Notes: a model not told the origin generated them from the letters alone. 64,000 bases of DNA from Okapia johnstoni (GCA_024291935.2 JAGTYA010000025.1:10685501-10749500); one strand, 5' to 3'; counted from the stretch's first letter, positions 1 to 12,080 are shown. Made by a program: numbers and translations.

Positions 1-1070
1 CCTCCGGGGACGGGCAAACGTCCAGCCTGCCCTCCCGAGCGGGGAGCGCCAGTGTCACCCTGTACCACCCAGGTGTGCCGTGGGCCAGCGGCGGGACACC
101 TGTCTGCTGCGCCCCGGGCCCACGGCAGAGGCCGTGAAAGTCTGCATGGGGCGGTGACATCACGGGTCCGGGTATTTATGGAAAGCCGAGCCCGCGCCTC
201 CTGGGACGTCAGATGAGGATGCCAGCCTCCCTCGCAGCTCTCTGGGGCTCTGCGGCGTTCTGGGTTGAGCAGCTGGGTCTCTGGCTTTGCAGGACCCCTC
301 CTCTGGGACTGGGGGCTGTGAGTCTCCTCCTGCCGTGGGCACTTCGGGGCTGTGAAACGACCTCAGAACCTGTGAGGTCAGAGGGCAGAGCTGGGCCCTC
401 AGGCTGGGCTCAGTCCCGGGGCAGAGGGTCCTGGATCATCATGGGGGGGACCCCTGGGGTCACTCCAAGGCCTCGGACCCCCCACACCTTGACAAGGGCC
501 CCTGGAGCCTGGGTGAAGCGGTGCCCACTGCTCTGCACCCGGGCCAGACGGCGTGCTCGCTTGGGGAGCCTGGACGAGAGGAGGCGTCGCTCCTGCCTCT
601 GTGTTGTCTGCGGGCCCAGGCGGGGCCCCGGGGCGAGGAAGGCGGCCGGGCTCTGTGGTTCGCTGTGATGTTTGTTTGCCTTCTAAGTGGAGGAGCCCAT
701 GACTTGGTTTGTTGATGTGAGCTGATCACGCTGGGTTCTCACTCCCTGCCCCTGCTTTTTTTTGGGAAACAAATAGTAAATCCTTCCCCAGCACGGAACC
801 TCCTCTGTCCCTGGAAATAGGCTCCCCACTGCCCCGAGACACCTCCTTTCCCCTTCTTCCTTTGCCTGGGCCCAGGAGCCCAAGGTCAGAGAAGTTCTCT
901 GGTCTCAGGGGCCGTGAAACCCTGGGGGAGGGATGTCTCCGAGGTGGAGTCTGTGCAGCAGCCTCTGGACTCCCATTCTAGAGATGGGACAACTGAGGCT
1001 CAGCAAATCCCCGGGAAACTTGGAGTGCCCTGGCCCGAGGTGTGTGTGTGGGGTGAGGGAGTGCGTTTCA
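1..1070. other. GC-rich flank, no gene recognised
   Basis: I see no protein-like exon, tandem array or recognisable retroelement here. Reading frames stay open on both strands because of base composition, and none has a recognisable domain. The stretch around 660-900 is less GC-rich but carries no motif I can name. Confidence 0.5.
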
Positions 1071-1077
1071 GCCCAGC

Positions 1078-1230
1078 TCTGCATTAGAATCACTGGGGAA
1101 TTTTTTAAAACTCTGTGTCTGGGTCCCACCCCAGAGAGCTTGGCTTCTGGGTCCTGGGAGGGCTACAGCCTCAGGAACATTGCTGTTCTCCCCACGTGAT
1201 TTCGATGCTCAGCTGTGGGTGGTGTTCGTG
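1078..1230 (+). mobile_element. MER5-like hAT-Charlie DNA transposon fossil
   Basis: The run 'gcattagaatcactggggaa' followed by 'gggtcccaccccag' and then 'gtgatttcgatgctcagct' follows the order of the MER5A/MER5B consensus (AGAATCACCTGGGGA, GGGCCCCACCCCAGA, GTGATTCTGATGC) as I know it. This is a non-autonomous, long-inactive element shared across placental mammals. The ends are degraded. Confidence 0.6.
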
Positions 1231-1874
1231 GAGGCGGCGTCTTCCCTTAGGCATTGCTGCCCAGTCCTGCCCGATTGTGATTTGTGAGCGCGCAGCTGCC
1301 ATTCCAGTTCCAGGACCCCTCCCCATTACCAGTACAGACTCGCTGTGTCTGCTGGGAGCCCAGCCGCCTGCACCGGAATACACGGCCCCTAGCAGGGCCC
1401 ACCGACCGTACCTGTGTCCCCCACTCGCCTGGCAGGGGGGCTGCCCTGTGGGGAGGGCAGGTCAGGCTCCCCGCCCCTGCCCCCCATCGGCCCTTTCTCG
1501 CCGCCCTGCTTTTCCGGCTCCCACAGTCTGGCAGCAGGACACCCAGGCCTCCCCCATGTGCTGCCTCCAAGCCCACGGGCACCAGAGATTGCAAAGAGAC
1601 TGGGGAGGGGGTGGCCGAAGTTGGGGGGAGTTCTCTGGTCAGTTCTCTGGTCTGAACAGTTTCTGTTTTGCAGAAAGATTTGCAGACCAGAACCAGGGCT
1701 CTCCTGGCACCTGCAGCTCGAGCCCTGGGCTTTCAGTGTGGGGGATGGAACGTCTCTAGATGCTTGACTTTCAGGGCGCCTGGAGGCCCCAGCCCAGGAC
1801 CACCACAGCCACCATCAGAGCTGCGCTATTTGGCTTCGCGGCTTCTCATGCCACTCGCCTCCGTGGTTCTCACC

Positions 1875-1995
1875 CGTGCTGTGAGATGGGGGGTTAATGA
1901 TCCCATTTTACAGAGGAGGAAACTGAGGTCAGAGAGAGGTAGGCCACTTGATTGAGGCCTCGTGGCGGCCTCCAGCCCCGTGCTTGGCAGTACGT
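1875..1995 (-). repeat. MIR SINE fragment
   Basis: 'cccattttacagaggaggaaactgaggtcagagagaggt' (about 1910-1939) is the reverse complement of the MIR core and tail (CTCAGTTTCCTCATCTGTAAAATGGG). MIR is a mammal-wide, inactive tRNA-derived SINE. Confidence 0.65.
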
Positions 1996-2224
1996 CCCCC
2001 AGTGCGCTGCAGACACGGCCGGCCTGGACAGACTTGCTGCAGATGGAGCCCTGCCCCCGGCCCCTTCCCCGCCTCCCCGTCCTCCAGCCTCTTCCCCTCC
2101 ACCCTCTGGGCCCCAAAGTGAGCTTGGGCATCCGGACCCTGTTGTTGTTGAGAGGGGGCAGGTCCACACCCGGGAGCTCCAACAGATGGAGCCGGCCCTG
2201 AGTAAACGGGACAGTGGATGACAC

Positions 2225-2425
2225 AGTGAGCAGGAGAAGATTTATTAATGAAATGGGGAAATCGTGAAGCCTCCAAGATCGGTTCCTTAATCAACTTTGC
2301 TAGCAACCAAGGCCAGGCCTACACTGCAAGCTTAATTAACGGTGTCTTAATTAAGGTCGGCCCCCTCCCGACTGTAACTGCACTTACACGGCACTTCCTG
2401 CTCCGTGAGCACAGGAAGTCGGGCT
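2225..2425. promoter_or_regulatory. Candidate conserved non-coding element (homeodomain and ETS-type motifs)
   Basis: A low-GC island in GC-rich surroundings that does not resemble a repeat I know. CTTAATTAA occurs twice, at 2331 and 2346, exactly 15 bp apart; it is a homeodomain-type core. It is followed by ACTTCCTG at 2393-2400 and CAGGAAGT at 2412-2419, which are ETS-type cores (GGAA) in inverted orientation. The motifs are read directly; enhancer function is inference. An unrecognised ancient repeat is the main alternative. Confidence 0.35.
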
Positions 2426-2639
2426 GCCGGAGTTTGCCGTGGGTGTGCGAGACCCTCGGGGCTGCTGGGGAGCGGGGGCGCTGGAGGGGGGCGCTCATTC
2501 ATAATTCATCCATCCACTCGCTTGCTCATTCATTCACTCTGTCTGGAGCCACCAACTCTAGATGGCAGACGCCATCCTAAAAACATTCCCCAGCCCCTTC
2601 CCTGCCCAGCACTGTCTCTGTCAGACCCGCTCTGTGTCC

Positions 2640-2800
2640 CCTTCTCAGGCTGCTTGGTCCATTCTGGCCGCTGGAGTGTCAGCTGCACCAGGGCAGAGTG
2701 GCTGATCGTGTTAGCTGTTGCACGTCCTGCACCTCGAAAAGTACTGGGTGTGTAGTGATTGCTCAGTAAGTCTTTGTTGATTAATGAATGATGGACCCTG
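2640..2800 (+). repeat. L2-like LINE 3' end fragment
   Basis: The sequence resembles the L2 3' end: a clause like 'ctgcaccagggcagagtggctgatcgtgtt', then 'gtgtagtgattgctcagtaagtctttgttgattaatgaatga', compare the consensus ending GTGCTCAATAAATGTTTGTTGAATGAATGA. It is an ancient inactive copy. Confidence 0.55.
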
Positions 2801-2817
2801 TGCCAGGTGTGTTGTAT

Positions 2818-3005
2818 ACTCGGTTGCTCAGACATGTCTGCCTCTTTGTGACCCCCTGGACTGTAGCCCTCCAGGCTCCTCTGCCTATGGAGTGGGTCGC
2901 CATGCCCTCCTCCAAGGGATCTTCCCGACCCAGGGATTGAATCCGGGTCTCCTGTGTCTCCTGTGTCAGCCGGAGGGTTCTTTACCACTGAGCCACCTGG
3001 GAAGC
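2818..3005 (-). mobile_element. Bov-tA SINE
   Basis: Reverse-strand Bov-tA: it opens with 'ttgctcagacatgtctgcctc' and closes with the tRNA-derived head in antisense ('ttctttaccactgagccacctgggaagc'). The internal B-box region 'gggattgaatccgggtctcc' is visible. These tRNA-Glu-derived SINEs are ruminant-specific and use BovB machinery. There is no clear target-site duplication. Confidence 0.9.
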
Positions 3006-3009
3006 AAGA

Positions 3010-5025
3010 GGGTACAGAGCCCAGTAAGATGTAGCTTCTGGGATCCTGTAGGCTGTGAACAGACGGTATCAGTGCAGAGGGCCGTGGGCCAGACAGGACG
3101 ACAGCCCAGAGATGGGGAGGGTTCCCACGTCCCACAGGGGAGGCCAAAGGGGGTGCCGGGTGATCAGGGAGGGAGGGCACTCCGGTATGCAGGCCTCGAG
3201 CCTAAAGTTGCAAGCATTCTTCAGGCAATAGCTCATTGACCTTCACGGTGACCCTGGGGGTGGAGCTGTCGCTGTCCCCTCTGTACAGACGGTGCAGCTG
3301 AGTCACCGAATAAGTTGCCCCCGGGAGGGGGTGGCGCTGGGGGTTGGACCCGACGGACTGCCGCAGAGCCCCGCTCTGTGATGTTCCCACAACTTTGCTG
3401 GAAGTGATGGTGTCTGGCCCACGCCCCGCCCTCGAGTGTGAGCTAGAGGAGGAGAGGTGAGACCGGAGGCGGGGGCAGGGCCAGGACAGGAGGCATCTGG
3501 CCCCCAGAAGGGGCCCCCCTTGTGGCCAGGGGCTGTGGGACCCACAAAGTTTTCTGACCCGCGGTGGGGGCTGCAATTCTAGCACCAGACCGTGGAGGGA
3601 AGCTGGGGATGGGGAGGGCTCTCAGCCGTCCTTTCCGGCGCCCACAGCAGGGTGCCCACGCCCCAGAGGGCGACAGGTCCCTAGCCCAGGCCGTCGGGAG
3701 CCACTCCTGCAGATCTGCTCAGGGTCTGGCTGGAGGCCAGGGTGGCCCCGAGGAGGCTCTGGGCTGTGGTCTGCAGGCAGCTCTGTGCCTGGGTAGGAAA
3801 GACCCTTCCCCTCCTCACCTCTCATCTGACTCCACGCTCAAGTCAAGTCTGGGGCCCGGAGGCCTGAACAGGACCCCCCGCTGGCCCCGGGAGACACACC
3901 CAGCCAGGGTCGGGCTGGGGTGCGTCCTGGTGGCCGGCCCTGCACAAGGCACTTTCAGGCGCCATCTCCTGCCCGCCTGGCGGCTGTCCAGCGGGCTTTG
4001 TCTTCCCTCCTCCTGCTTTTCATCAGCCCCCATGTACCCGGCCTCGAGGGTAGGGACAGGCGCCCAGAAGGTGGACAGACAGCTTCTGGGAGGCCCGGGG
4101 GGCAGCCAGGCGGAGCCGCGTTACAGGGCCCCCGCACCTTGTTCCTGGGTAGGCTCCTGACCCCTGGGCACGGGGTCCTGCTCACCCCCACGCATGCTCT
4201 CCTGGAGCTGGAGCGTGGCTACGGCTCCAGCCCTTACCCAGGGTGCTGAGGCCTCCTCGTGGGGCAGGGGCAGAGGCCTGCGGGCTCACTTGGTTTTGTC
4301 TCCACCTGCCGGGACCTGAGAGGCGTTGGCAGGTGCTCAGCGCCTGCCTGGCTCCTGCAAGGCCTGCTGCTTTTTCCAAGGCCTGAGTCCGCCCCTCGCC
4401 CCGCCGCCCAGCTGCTCACTGGCTCCTGCTCTCTCTCCCGTTCCATCCACCCCTGCCCCGTGGCCTCTGAGGCCCTGGCCCTGCCTGAAGCTCACCGAGC
4501 GGGAGTCAGATGCGGCCCTCCAGCTCCGCCCCTGGCCTGCTGTGTGACCCCGGGCCAACCTCTTGCCCTCTCTGGGCCTGTGATGTCCTCTGAATCCACA
4601 GCGGCAGGGTCAGCTCTGGATGGTGCGGGTTTGGCAGACTCACACGGGAGGCTGAAGCGAGGGGCCGGAGCTAGCAGAAGTGGGCGCTGAGCTTCAGACA
4701 TTCTGGCTCTTTCACACACGCCCAGTTCCTGCTTGTGGTCTGGGGGCTCATCGTCCCCCAGACCCACAGCAGATATGCTGAGTCCTGACTGCCCTGTGGG
4801 GAGCACCCGTGCTGGCCCTCTGCCAGGGGGTGCCCTTTCTCCCAACCCCTCGGACCGCGAGAGCCAGTTGCACCCCTTCCTCGACTCCCCAGGGGAGCCC
4901 TGGGTCCTGGTCCTCCCCTCTGCCCAGGGCAGCCCCTCAGTTGGCACCCGCGGCCTGGGAGCCTTCCAGGGAGGCCTGGCCTCTGGTTCCCAGCATCTGT
5001 GTAGGCCTGAGCAGGTCAGCTATAA
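3010..5025. other. GC-rich stretch, only weak ancient repeats
   Basis: There is no convincing exon. Antisense MIR remnants are suggested near 3235-3330 (a 'ctgtacagacggtgcagctgagt' segment) and a + strand MIR near 4490-4600 ('tgctgtgtgaccccgggcc...ctctctgggcctgtgatgtcctc'). Long open frames here appear on both strands in several phases, as expected from high GC content. Confidence 0.45.
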
Positions 5026-5029
5026 CCTT

Positions 5030-5805
5030 CTTTTTTAAAACTGTCATAACATACACGTAACAGAAGAAGACCAGTTCAGCTATTTTTAAGTGCACAGTTC
5101 AGGGCAGTGAGTACATTCACTGTTTCACAACCGTCACCACCGTCCGTCTCCAGAACCTTCTCACCTTCCCAGACTGAGACTCGGTCCTTGTTAAACACTC
5201 AGTCCCCTTCCCTTCCCCAACCCCGGGCACCCAGCATCCTACCTCTGTCTCTGGATTCAACCGCTCTGAGGACTCGTGTAAGAGGAACCCTGCAGAGTCT
5301 TTCTGTGACTGGCTTACTTCACTGAGCGTGTTTTCAAGGTTCATCCATGTTTGCAGCCTGTGTCAGGATTTCCTGCCTTTTGAGGCTGGAATAGTCCATT
5401 GTGCGTCTGGACCACACTTTGTTGATCCGTCCGTCTCTGGACACCTGCGCTGCTTCCGCCTTTTGGCTGCTGTGAATAACACTGATGTGCACGTGGGGAT
5501 GCCAGTGTGTCCTTGAGACCCTGCTTTCAGGTCTTTGTGTGTATACCCAGAAGTAGAATTCCCGGATCCTATGGAAACTCTGTTGAACTTTTCTGGAGGA
5601 ACCTCCTTACTGTTTTTCCACCACAGCTGCACCGTTTTACATTCCTACCAGCATTGCACACGGATTCCAGTTTCTCCACATCTTTGCTCACACTTGCCAT
5701 TGTGTTTTTGGGTTGTTTGTTTTGTAATAGGAATTCTCGTCATGTGAAGTAGCACCTCGTTGTGGTTTTGATTTACTCCTTCTTGAATAAAGGCATCTGT
5801 GAGTG
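5030..5805 (-). mobile_element. L1 LINE 3' fragment
   Basis: Antisense L1. The + strand runs through 3' UTR-like sequence ('gtacattcactgtttcacaaccgtcaccacc') into the ORF2 end in reverse ('gtgtatacccagaagtagaattcccggatc', 'ctgcaccgttttacattcctaccagcattgcac'). These are hallmarks of an old mammalian L1M copy. It is truncated and frame-broken, with no coding capacity. Confidence 0.85.
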
Positions 5806-7285
5806 GTGAGGTTCAGCCTCCTTCTCTGCTGTTGGACCATGCAGCCCCGAGGACCCCCGACGTTGACTGGGGGGCCTGGGCCCACTGGATACCTGCCGAC
5901 ACCTCTGCTGCCTTTGTGGGAGCTTCTGTCCCGGAGCAGGGTGGGTGGGAGGGAAACGGGGCTCAGGTCTCCCTGCCCAGAGCCCAGTCCTCCAGCTCAT
6001 AAGTAGCCCAGGGAGTTGGGTTCTTGGGGGTGCCTGGCACACAGTACGTGCTCAGAAATTTTAAATCACACCAGTAATCCCTGCTTCCATCTTTTTCGGC
6101 TGTTCCTTGTTTATTCATGTAACTGAGAGACGATTCATTGACGTGGTACAGCAAAGGCTGCACACGCCGCAAAGTCAGCCCTCTCCCCGGTTCCTTGGCC
6201 CCGAGGCCACCGCCGTGTCCAGCTTCGTGGAGTCTCTCTGGGGAAGTGCTGTGCGCAGATGTAAACGCTGTACTACTGAAAAGGCTCATCCACCAGGCCA
6301 GGTACACTGAGCAGAGTTTCCAGTGTTGGCTTTGCAGTTCCGGATTTGGGGCCCCCTGAGGGGATGGGGTGACCATCCAGCCCGTGAAGGAGGCGACATT
6401 CTCCCTCTGATGGGAGACCCTGACCGGTGGCTGGCAGAGTGGCCTCCATGGAGGAAACAAAGCCACGGCTGGAGAGGGACTGGCCCTGGGCATCCAAGGT
6501 TCTGATCCCACCAGGCCTCCCCGCCGCCCATGTGTCCTAGGCTGGCCATCTGTCCAGATCAGCTGCGTCGGCACCTTTGAGAGTGCCTGTCCGGCACGGG
6601 GCCTGGCTGCACCCTGGGGACAGTGACCCTGCCCAGAAGCAGGCGGACACAGGTGGAGCCGCCAGTGCGGGGCTGACGGTGTGCCCTGGGCTTTCAGCAG
6701 GGGCCGCCGGACGTGTGGGCAGCCTTCGGGGCAGGCATGGGGAGAGGCGTCTGGTTGGCGGCCCAGGGAAGCCCACTCCCTACAGTCTGGGGGCCGGGCC
6801 TGCAGGGCCAAAACCCACGAGGCTCTCCCCAGACCCCCGGGGAAGTGCCCTGGGCTGAGCCCTCACTCCACGAGCCGCCTCTGCCTCTGGATGCATTCCC
6901 GTGGCCGTCACGTCACGTCCAGCAGCTTTTCCAGGAACGCGGCTGCTCTCACAGTCGCAGGAAGATCAGACTCTGATACGTACGGAGCTCTACCAAGAGC
7001 TGCCAGCGTTCAGAGCCTCGGGTCACCGAGGATGGCGTCCCTTGTGGCCCCAGAGTCGGGAGCCAGGTGGTGCTGTCCCCTCGGGGGCAGGAGACTGACC
7101 TCGTCCCCGCGCACCCACCGCCAACAGGCCGGCCACCTCGTTGTGACCCGCTTCCCTTTCTTCTCTGTACTGTTACAGCTGAGGCCATCTGTTGATTTTT
7201 GTCTCATAACGTGTGTGGAGAGAGATGATATGACTTATGGACGTCATTTCAGACCGGAGAAGGGTCAGCACAGGTTTGGGTGCTA
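5806..7285. other. Unannotated GC-rich stretch
   Basis: No exon or clear repeat can be supported. A clause near 6025-6060 ('gcctggcacacagtacgtgctcagaaatttt') resembles a MIR/L2 tail. The stretch 6090-6330 is of intermediate GC and not recognised. Confidence 0.4.
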
Positions 7286-7615
7286 AAGATGGGGGCGGGG
7301 GAGTGGACGAGGAATCTTTGTGGGGATGGAATTACTGTGCATCTTGTTGTTAGCCTGCACATCAAAGTGCATGGAACTAAGTTTGCTCACGTGATTACTC
7401 ACTCTCACGCGCACACGAGTAGGTGTGACACAGGCAGTCTAAGATGGTGGACGGTGGTGTCGGCATCGTGATGGAGGCATTGTCCTGGAGTCTTGCAGGG
7501 CCATTACCTTTGGGGAAAATAGGGCAAAGTGCAGACAGCATCTCTCGGGGCTATTTTTAACAACTACTGGTGAATCTACAGTTAATCTCAAAATTAAAAG
7601 TTTAATTGAAAACAA
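7285..7615 (+). mobile_element. L1 LINE 3' UTR fragment
   Basis: Sense L1M 3' end. The order 'atggaattactgtgcatcttg', 'aaagtgcatggaactaag', 'ggggaaaatagggcaaagtg', 'caactactggtgaatctacag', 'ttaatctcaaaattaaaag' matches the old L1 3' UTR, including its A-rich terminus at about 7590-7612. I first took the AT-rich tail for a conserved element, but the L1 order explains it. Confidence 0.75.
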
Positions 7616-8440
7616 AGGCCAGGGGCAGGTGTTGGGTCTGATGAGCTGGACCCTTGGTGACTGTGGGGCAGGAAGGCCAGTGACCACTGCCACCCCATCT
7701 CAGCCCCTCTATGGAGGCCTCCCTGACAGGGACCCCTGGTCCCCTAGGTTGAACCCCACCGGCCTCGGCCCTTGAGCTGCCAGCTGAGGCCTGGTTGGCC
7801 CCCGGCACTGAGTTGGAGACCTTGGAGCAGCGTCTCGTCCACCCTCTCCAGACCCCGACCTGGAGCCGGAACCCTGCCTGCCCGCCCACCCCAGGGCTGC
7901 CCTTGGCCTGGCGGCCTGCCCAGGGCACCAGCGCAGTGTTTATGCAGGCCTGGCTCTCCCACCCTCGGTCCCCGTGTCCAGGAGCTGGGACAGACACACA
8001 GTGGCCGTTCCTCCCAGTGCCATTTTGGAGACTAAAGTGAGCGCAGCCTACGAGGACTCCAAGGTGAGGGAAGCGAGGGTTTTGCTGAGTCTGTCTTCCT
8101 GCACACGGACTGCGTGGTGGGTCGGCTTCTGGCATGTGGACGTGGCACAGATTGCAGGGCAGACAGGATGGAGCTGGCTAGGCCGGGGGGCAGCCAGGCG
8201 GAAGCCAGCCCGGGTGAGGTGCCGGCTCGGGCCCCCCCGCCAGACCTGAAGGCCGGGCTCACTGGGCAGACCCGGCGGGGGAGCCTGCCCTTCCCTCCTG
8301 TTTATCCGACTTCCCGGTGATGAGCTGGGGAACCAAGGGCCCCAGGGGCCTGAGATGCCTTGGGCTCCCTGTTCTGGGCGCGCCTGACCCCATGGGGTCC
8401 CCGGGAGAGGGTCCCGACAGAACAGCCCCCGGCTCTGCGG
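7616..8440. other. GC-rich stretch, nothing recognised
   Basis: No splice-flanked reading frame, array or recognisable repeat. All reading frames are consistent with base composition. Confidence 0.4.
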
Positions 8441-8454
8441 GCGGCGATTGGAAC

Positions 8455-8598
8455 ATGGCTAACTACAAGATGATGTACTGGCTTCGTCGGTTTCGCCTCT
8501 CGTCAGCACGGTCCCTGCGTCTGTCTGGAATGGCTGATAAGGGAAGGGATGTTTTTGTCATCAGCCTGGCGCTTGCAGGGCTTGCCGGGCTGGGATAA
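8455..8598 (+). other. Small open reading frame of unknown status (47 codons)
   Basis: An ATG at 8455 in a strong initiation context (A at -3, G at +4) opens a 47-codon frame ending in TAA at 8596-8598. The product starts MANYKMMYWLRRFRL and has a hydrophobic C-terminal third (FVISLALAGLAGLG). An inverted CCAAT motif (ATTGG) lies 8 bases before the ATG, and the local GC content is lower than the flanks. The frame is also open upstream to 8317, so the ATG choice is arbitrary. I recognise no family. A conserved non-coding element or pure chance is at least as likely as a translated micropeptide. Confidence 0.2.
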
Positions 8599-8849
8599 CC
8601 GAGCATCTGCTCACATTTGCTCCATTCCCAGGGGCCACGGCCACAGGCGCCCCCGAGTCCCTCAGATCCCCCATCCTTGGTCTGGCTTCAGTCCCTGACC
8701 AGCTCTGGGGCTGCTGAGCGATCAGGGCAACTCGGAGGAGCTCCCTGAAACTGGCTGGGCCCAGGAGAAGGGGGGAGCGAGGCGCTGAGGTGATCAGCGT
8801 GATTTCCAGTACCACCCTCTGCCTTAGGAGCTTTGGATGGACCCCTTTA

Positions 8850-9000
8850 TCTGCCGCCCAGCAGCTGTGTGGCTTGCGGCAGACAACTTCACCTCTCTGA
8901 GCGGGGCTTTTCTCTGTACCGTGGAGCCAATCACTGCAACTTTGCAGGGTGGCAATAAGGACTCAGTGATGTAGTAAAGGGCAGGGTGGATCCGTACTTA
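8850..9000 (+). repeat. MIR SINE fragment
   Basis: 'agctgtgtggcttgcggcagacaacttcacctctctgagc' followed by 'ggtggcaataaggactcagtgatgtagtaaag' parallels the MIR order (AGCTGTGTGACCTTGGGCAAGT, CCTCTCTGAGCCTC, GGATTAAATGAG). It is old and diverged. Confidence 0.6.
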
Positions 9001-12000
9001 TAAATATCCTTGTCCCCTCCCTCCCCTGGACTCTCAGTGCACGGGACAGGCTGGGACCTCAGAGACACGGTCCTGCGGAGGGTAAGGGAACCAGGGGACA
9101 GAGGGAGCGTATCCACCAGAAGTCTCCAGATTGTAAAGGTCAGAGACTCCAGTCAGAAGGGATTTTAATGGTCATTGTCGGTGGACAGCCCGGGGTCAGG
9201 CTTTGTTGAGGCTGGGGGTCTGGGGGCTCTGACACTCTTATTGCCGTCTCCTCCTTGCCTTCCTCCTGGAGTGTGTTCTCAGGACCCCTCAGGTCCTGCT
9301 GGTCAGCCCTGGGGTTCATGGCCTTCCTGAGACCGCCTCCATGCCCAGAGGAGGCTGGCTGTGTGCTGATTGGCCAGGCCTGGAGCTGGGCAGATGGGGT
9401 CAGCTCCGTCTCAGCCACTGCGCTGGGTGTTCAGAACAGGGTTTGGATGTGTGTTTCTGGAGGGGTAAACTGAGGCTGGAGACAGTCCACCGGGCATGCT
9501 TGGGGTCAGAGGGCAGCAAGCCGAGCTGGCGGCCTCAGCTCAGCGCAGGGCGATGCACACAGCCGGATGCCCGGGAGGCAAGCACTCGGTGAGGCGGGGA
9601 GGAGGGGGTTTGTGGCTGCTCGTGTCAGGTAAATCCACAGGACCCCGACGCTAGGGATCTGGCTGACGACCTCCAACCCAAGTCTTTCCCATCTCCCTCT
9701 TGCTTAGCCAGCTGGGACCTATAAATGAGAATCTTTTCTCCTTTTATTTCACCTTCCCTCTTTCCCCGGTGGTATATACTAAACATTTTTCAAAAGCCCC
9801 AAAGCGGCCTGGGGCACTGTGTGTTATCCAGGGAAACTCACCATCTGTTTCAGATCCACGTCACATCCTTCCACCAGCACCTGCGGGAAGGGTACCCTGC
9901 CCCGGGCCATGTTGAGCCTCCCTGGGGGGCGGCCGAGCCCCGTGTCCCTGTCTGTGAGATGGGCTGTTCCCGGCACCCGATGGACCGCAGGGAGCCCGTG
10001 GGTGCTGGGGTGAGAGCGGTGTCCCCCCAGGGTGGGGGCGCTGCTGGGGGGGTCCACACCCCCGCCCTGGTCGGCTGCAGCTCCCCATCGCCTGGAGGCC
10101 GAGCAGGACCCGGGGCAGGAGGTCTGAGACCGGGGGAGCACGCAGCTTCCCGCAGACCCCTGGGTAGGGCTGGTCCCGGGCCCCGCTGACATGTCTGAGC
10201 CCTTGGGTGCCCCTCCGTCCTGGCCTCGGGAGTCTCCCACCCCCAGAACCCTTGGGCAGCCCCGCCTCCTTCCTGCCCTCGTTCTGGACACGTGCCCTGG
10301 CTGGCCGTCAGCCCATGGCCAGGTGTCCTGGGCTGGGAGCCCCAGGTGCAGAAGGCGCAGGATGGCAGAGAGCGCGGGTGGTCCGCAGGGTGGCCGGTGG
10401 AAGGCGGGGCGTGGAGCTGGGCTTGGGGACAGCGGAACTGTCCCCCTCCCCAACGGCCACGGCCGTCGCTCTCACTGCAGATCTCGGGGTCCCCGCCCCC
10501 GCCCCACCCCCTCGCTCCCTTGTGTTCACACGCTGGCTACCACCCGCCTTTGTCCTTCCAGACCCAGCTTTCCCACCAGGCTGTCACCAGCGTGGGTCTG
10601 CCCAGCCCGCCGCTGGGTGCCCCCGGGCTGGGCATCGGTGAGGGTGGGGCAGCCACAGAGTCTGTGAGCGAAGGATGCCCCGCAATGTCGCCTTCGGCCT
10701 GAAGTTTGTTTTTCTCTTCCTTTCATCCAAACGCGTGTCCAGAAGGTGCCCCCTCACCAGGCGCAGGCCGGGTGAGACGGGGGCGGTGGAGAAAGCTGGG
10801 GGAGTCTGAGCGGCTAGCTGAGCACAGTGCCCAGGGTGCCTGCTGCAGGTCGGCCCAGACCGGGGGCGGTGGGTGCATTGCAGGCGTTGCAGACCACGGA
10901 GCCCAGGGCCTGGCTCGGGGGTCGGGGTAGGTGGCCCTGCCACCATGAAGATGGGCCCCCCGGTGTGGGAGCTGCCCGTGAGGGGCCGCGGGGCGGGGGA
11001 CCACTAGCTCGGTGTGTGTACAGACTGCAGGGGAGGTCAGAGGCTGCGATGGCCCCCAGGGCTCTGCCCCCATCCACCCACGGGGCCCTGCGCCCCCGGG
11101 GCTCAGCCCACCAGCTGGCTAAAGGCACATCCTCTGCTCTGCAGCCGCAGCCACCCCGTGGACTGAGGGCACCGAGGCCTCCCTCTCAGGCCCAGCCATC
11201 CACCAGGAGAGCTCTCCGCGTCCTGAGCACAGGCAGAGGCATCTCGGCACCTTGGCGCCCCTGAAACAGGTGCCCCTGCACCACAGCCCGCAGGCTGAGT
11301 TCTCCTCCCAGTGAACAGAGCAGGGTGGGTTAGGGCTCCCCGAGTGTCCAGGGGCCAGCATAGCCAGGGGTCTGGGGGCTGCGTGCCCCCACAACTCTGC
11401 CTGCAGGCACCCACTAAGGCTTCAGGCCCCTCTGCAGCCCTTGAGAAAGTGCCCCCCCCCCCAGAGCAGGGGTCTGCCTCCAGCTGCTGTGGGTGGGGTC
11501 CCCAGGCAGCTCTGCAAACCCACCCCCAGTCCCCTCCCCTCCCCACCCACCTCCCAGTCCATCCACCCCGCAGTAAGGGCACCCAGCTCGCTCCTCTGCA
11601 GGGTGGATGCCAGCTGCTAACAGCACTGCCCCGGGGCGTCTGGAAGGATGGGGCCTGGTGCCCGGCGCCCAGACTCAGCACAGACGCCTCACTATTCCCA
11701 GCACCACCCCCCTGCTTCTGTTTCCCCATCAGGTTTACCTGGAAACACCCAGATCCAGTGGGCTCTGGAAATATTCCTCGTTTTTAATTTTCATTCGACT
11801 AAGGTGCATTAACACAACACACTTGCAGGAAGCGAGGCAAATGCAAACGGAAAGACCTTGGCAGAGTCTCGTTGACCGTAGGTGTCCACACAGGCCCTGG
11901 GGACACATCCCTGCCTGACTGTTGCTCGCTGTGATCCTGAGACCAGGTCTGAGGCCAGCCGGGAGCTCCTGGCTGCTCACGGGAGGGTCTGTGTACACAT

Positions 12001-12080
12001 ATGTGCCATGCACACGTGTGCGTGTGTGACGGTTGGGAGGTGTCTCTTTTTGAAAACTGAAATATGGTTGATTTTTAATG
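9001..12080. other. GC-rich gene-free stretch
   Basis: Mixed GC-rich sequence with long open frames on both strands, for example a 209-codon frame at 9824-10453 (-) and a 208-codon frame at 11103-11729 (-). Neither has a domain or protein-like composition (Pro/Gly/Arg/Ser dominate, as in random GC-rich DNA). No repeat family is confidently seen. A small poly-C run lies near 11450-11462. Confidence 0.45.

Noticed and set aside
5963..6811. 282-codon minus-strand frame
   Set aside because: No domain, low-complexity composition, and shadow frames on the other strand.
7550..7615. AT-rich tract first taken as a conserved element
   Set aside because: The order of motifs from 7285 onward matches the old L1 3' UTR, which explains the AT-rich tail.
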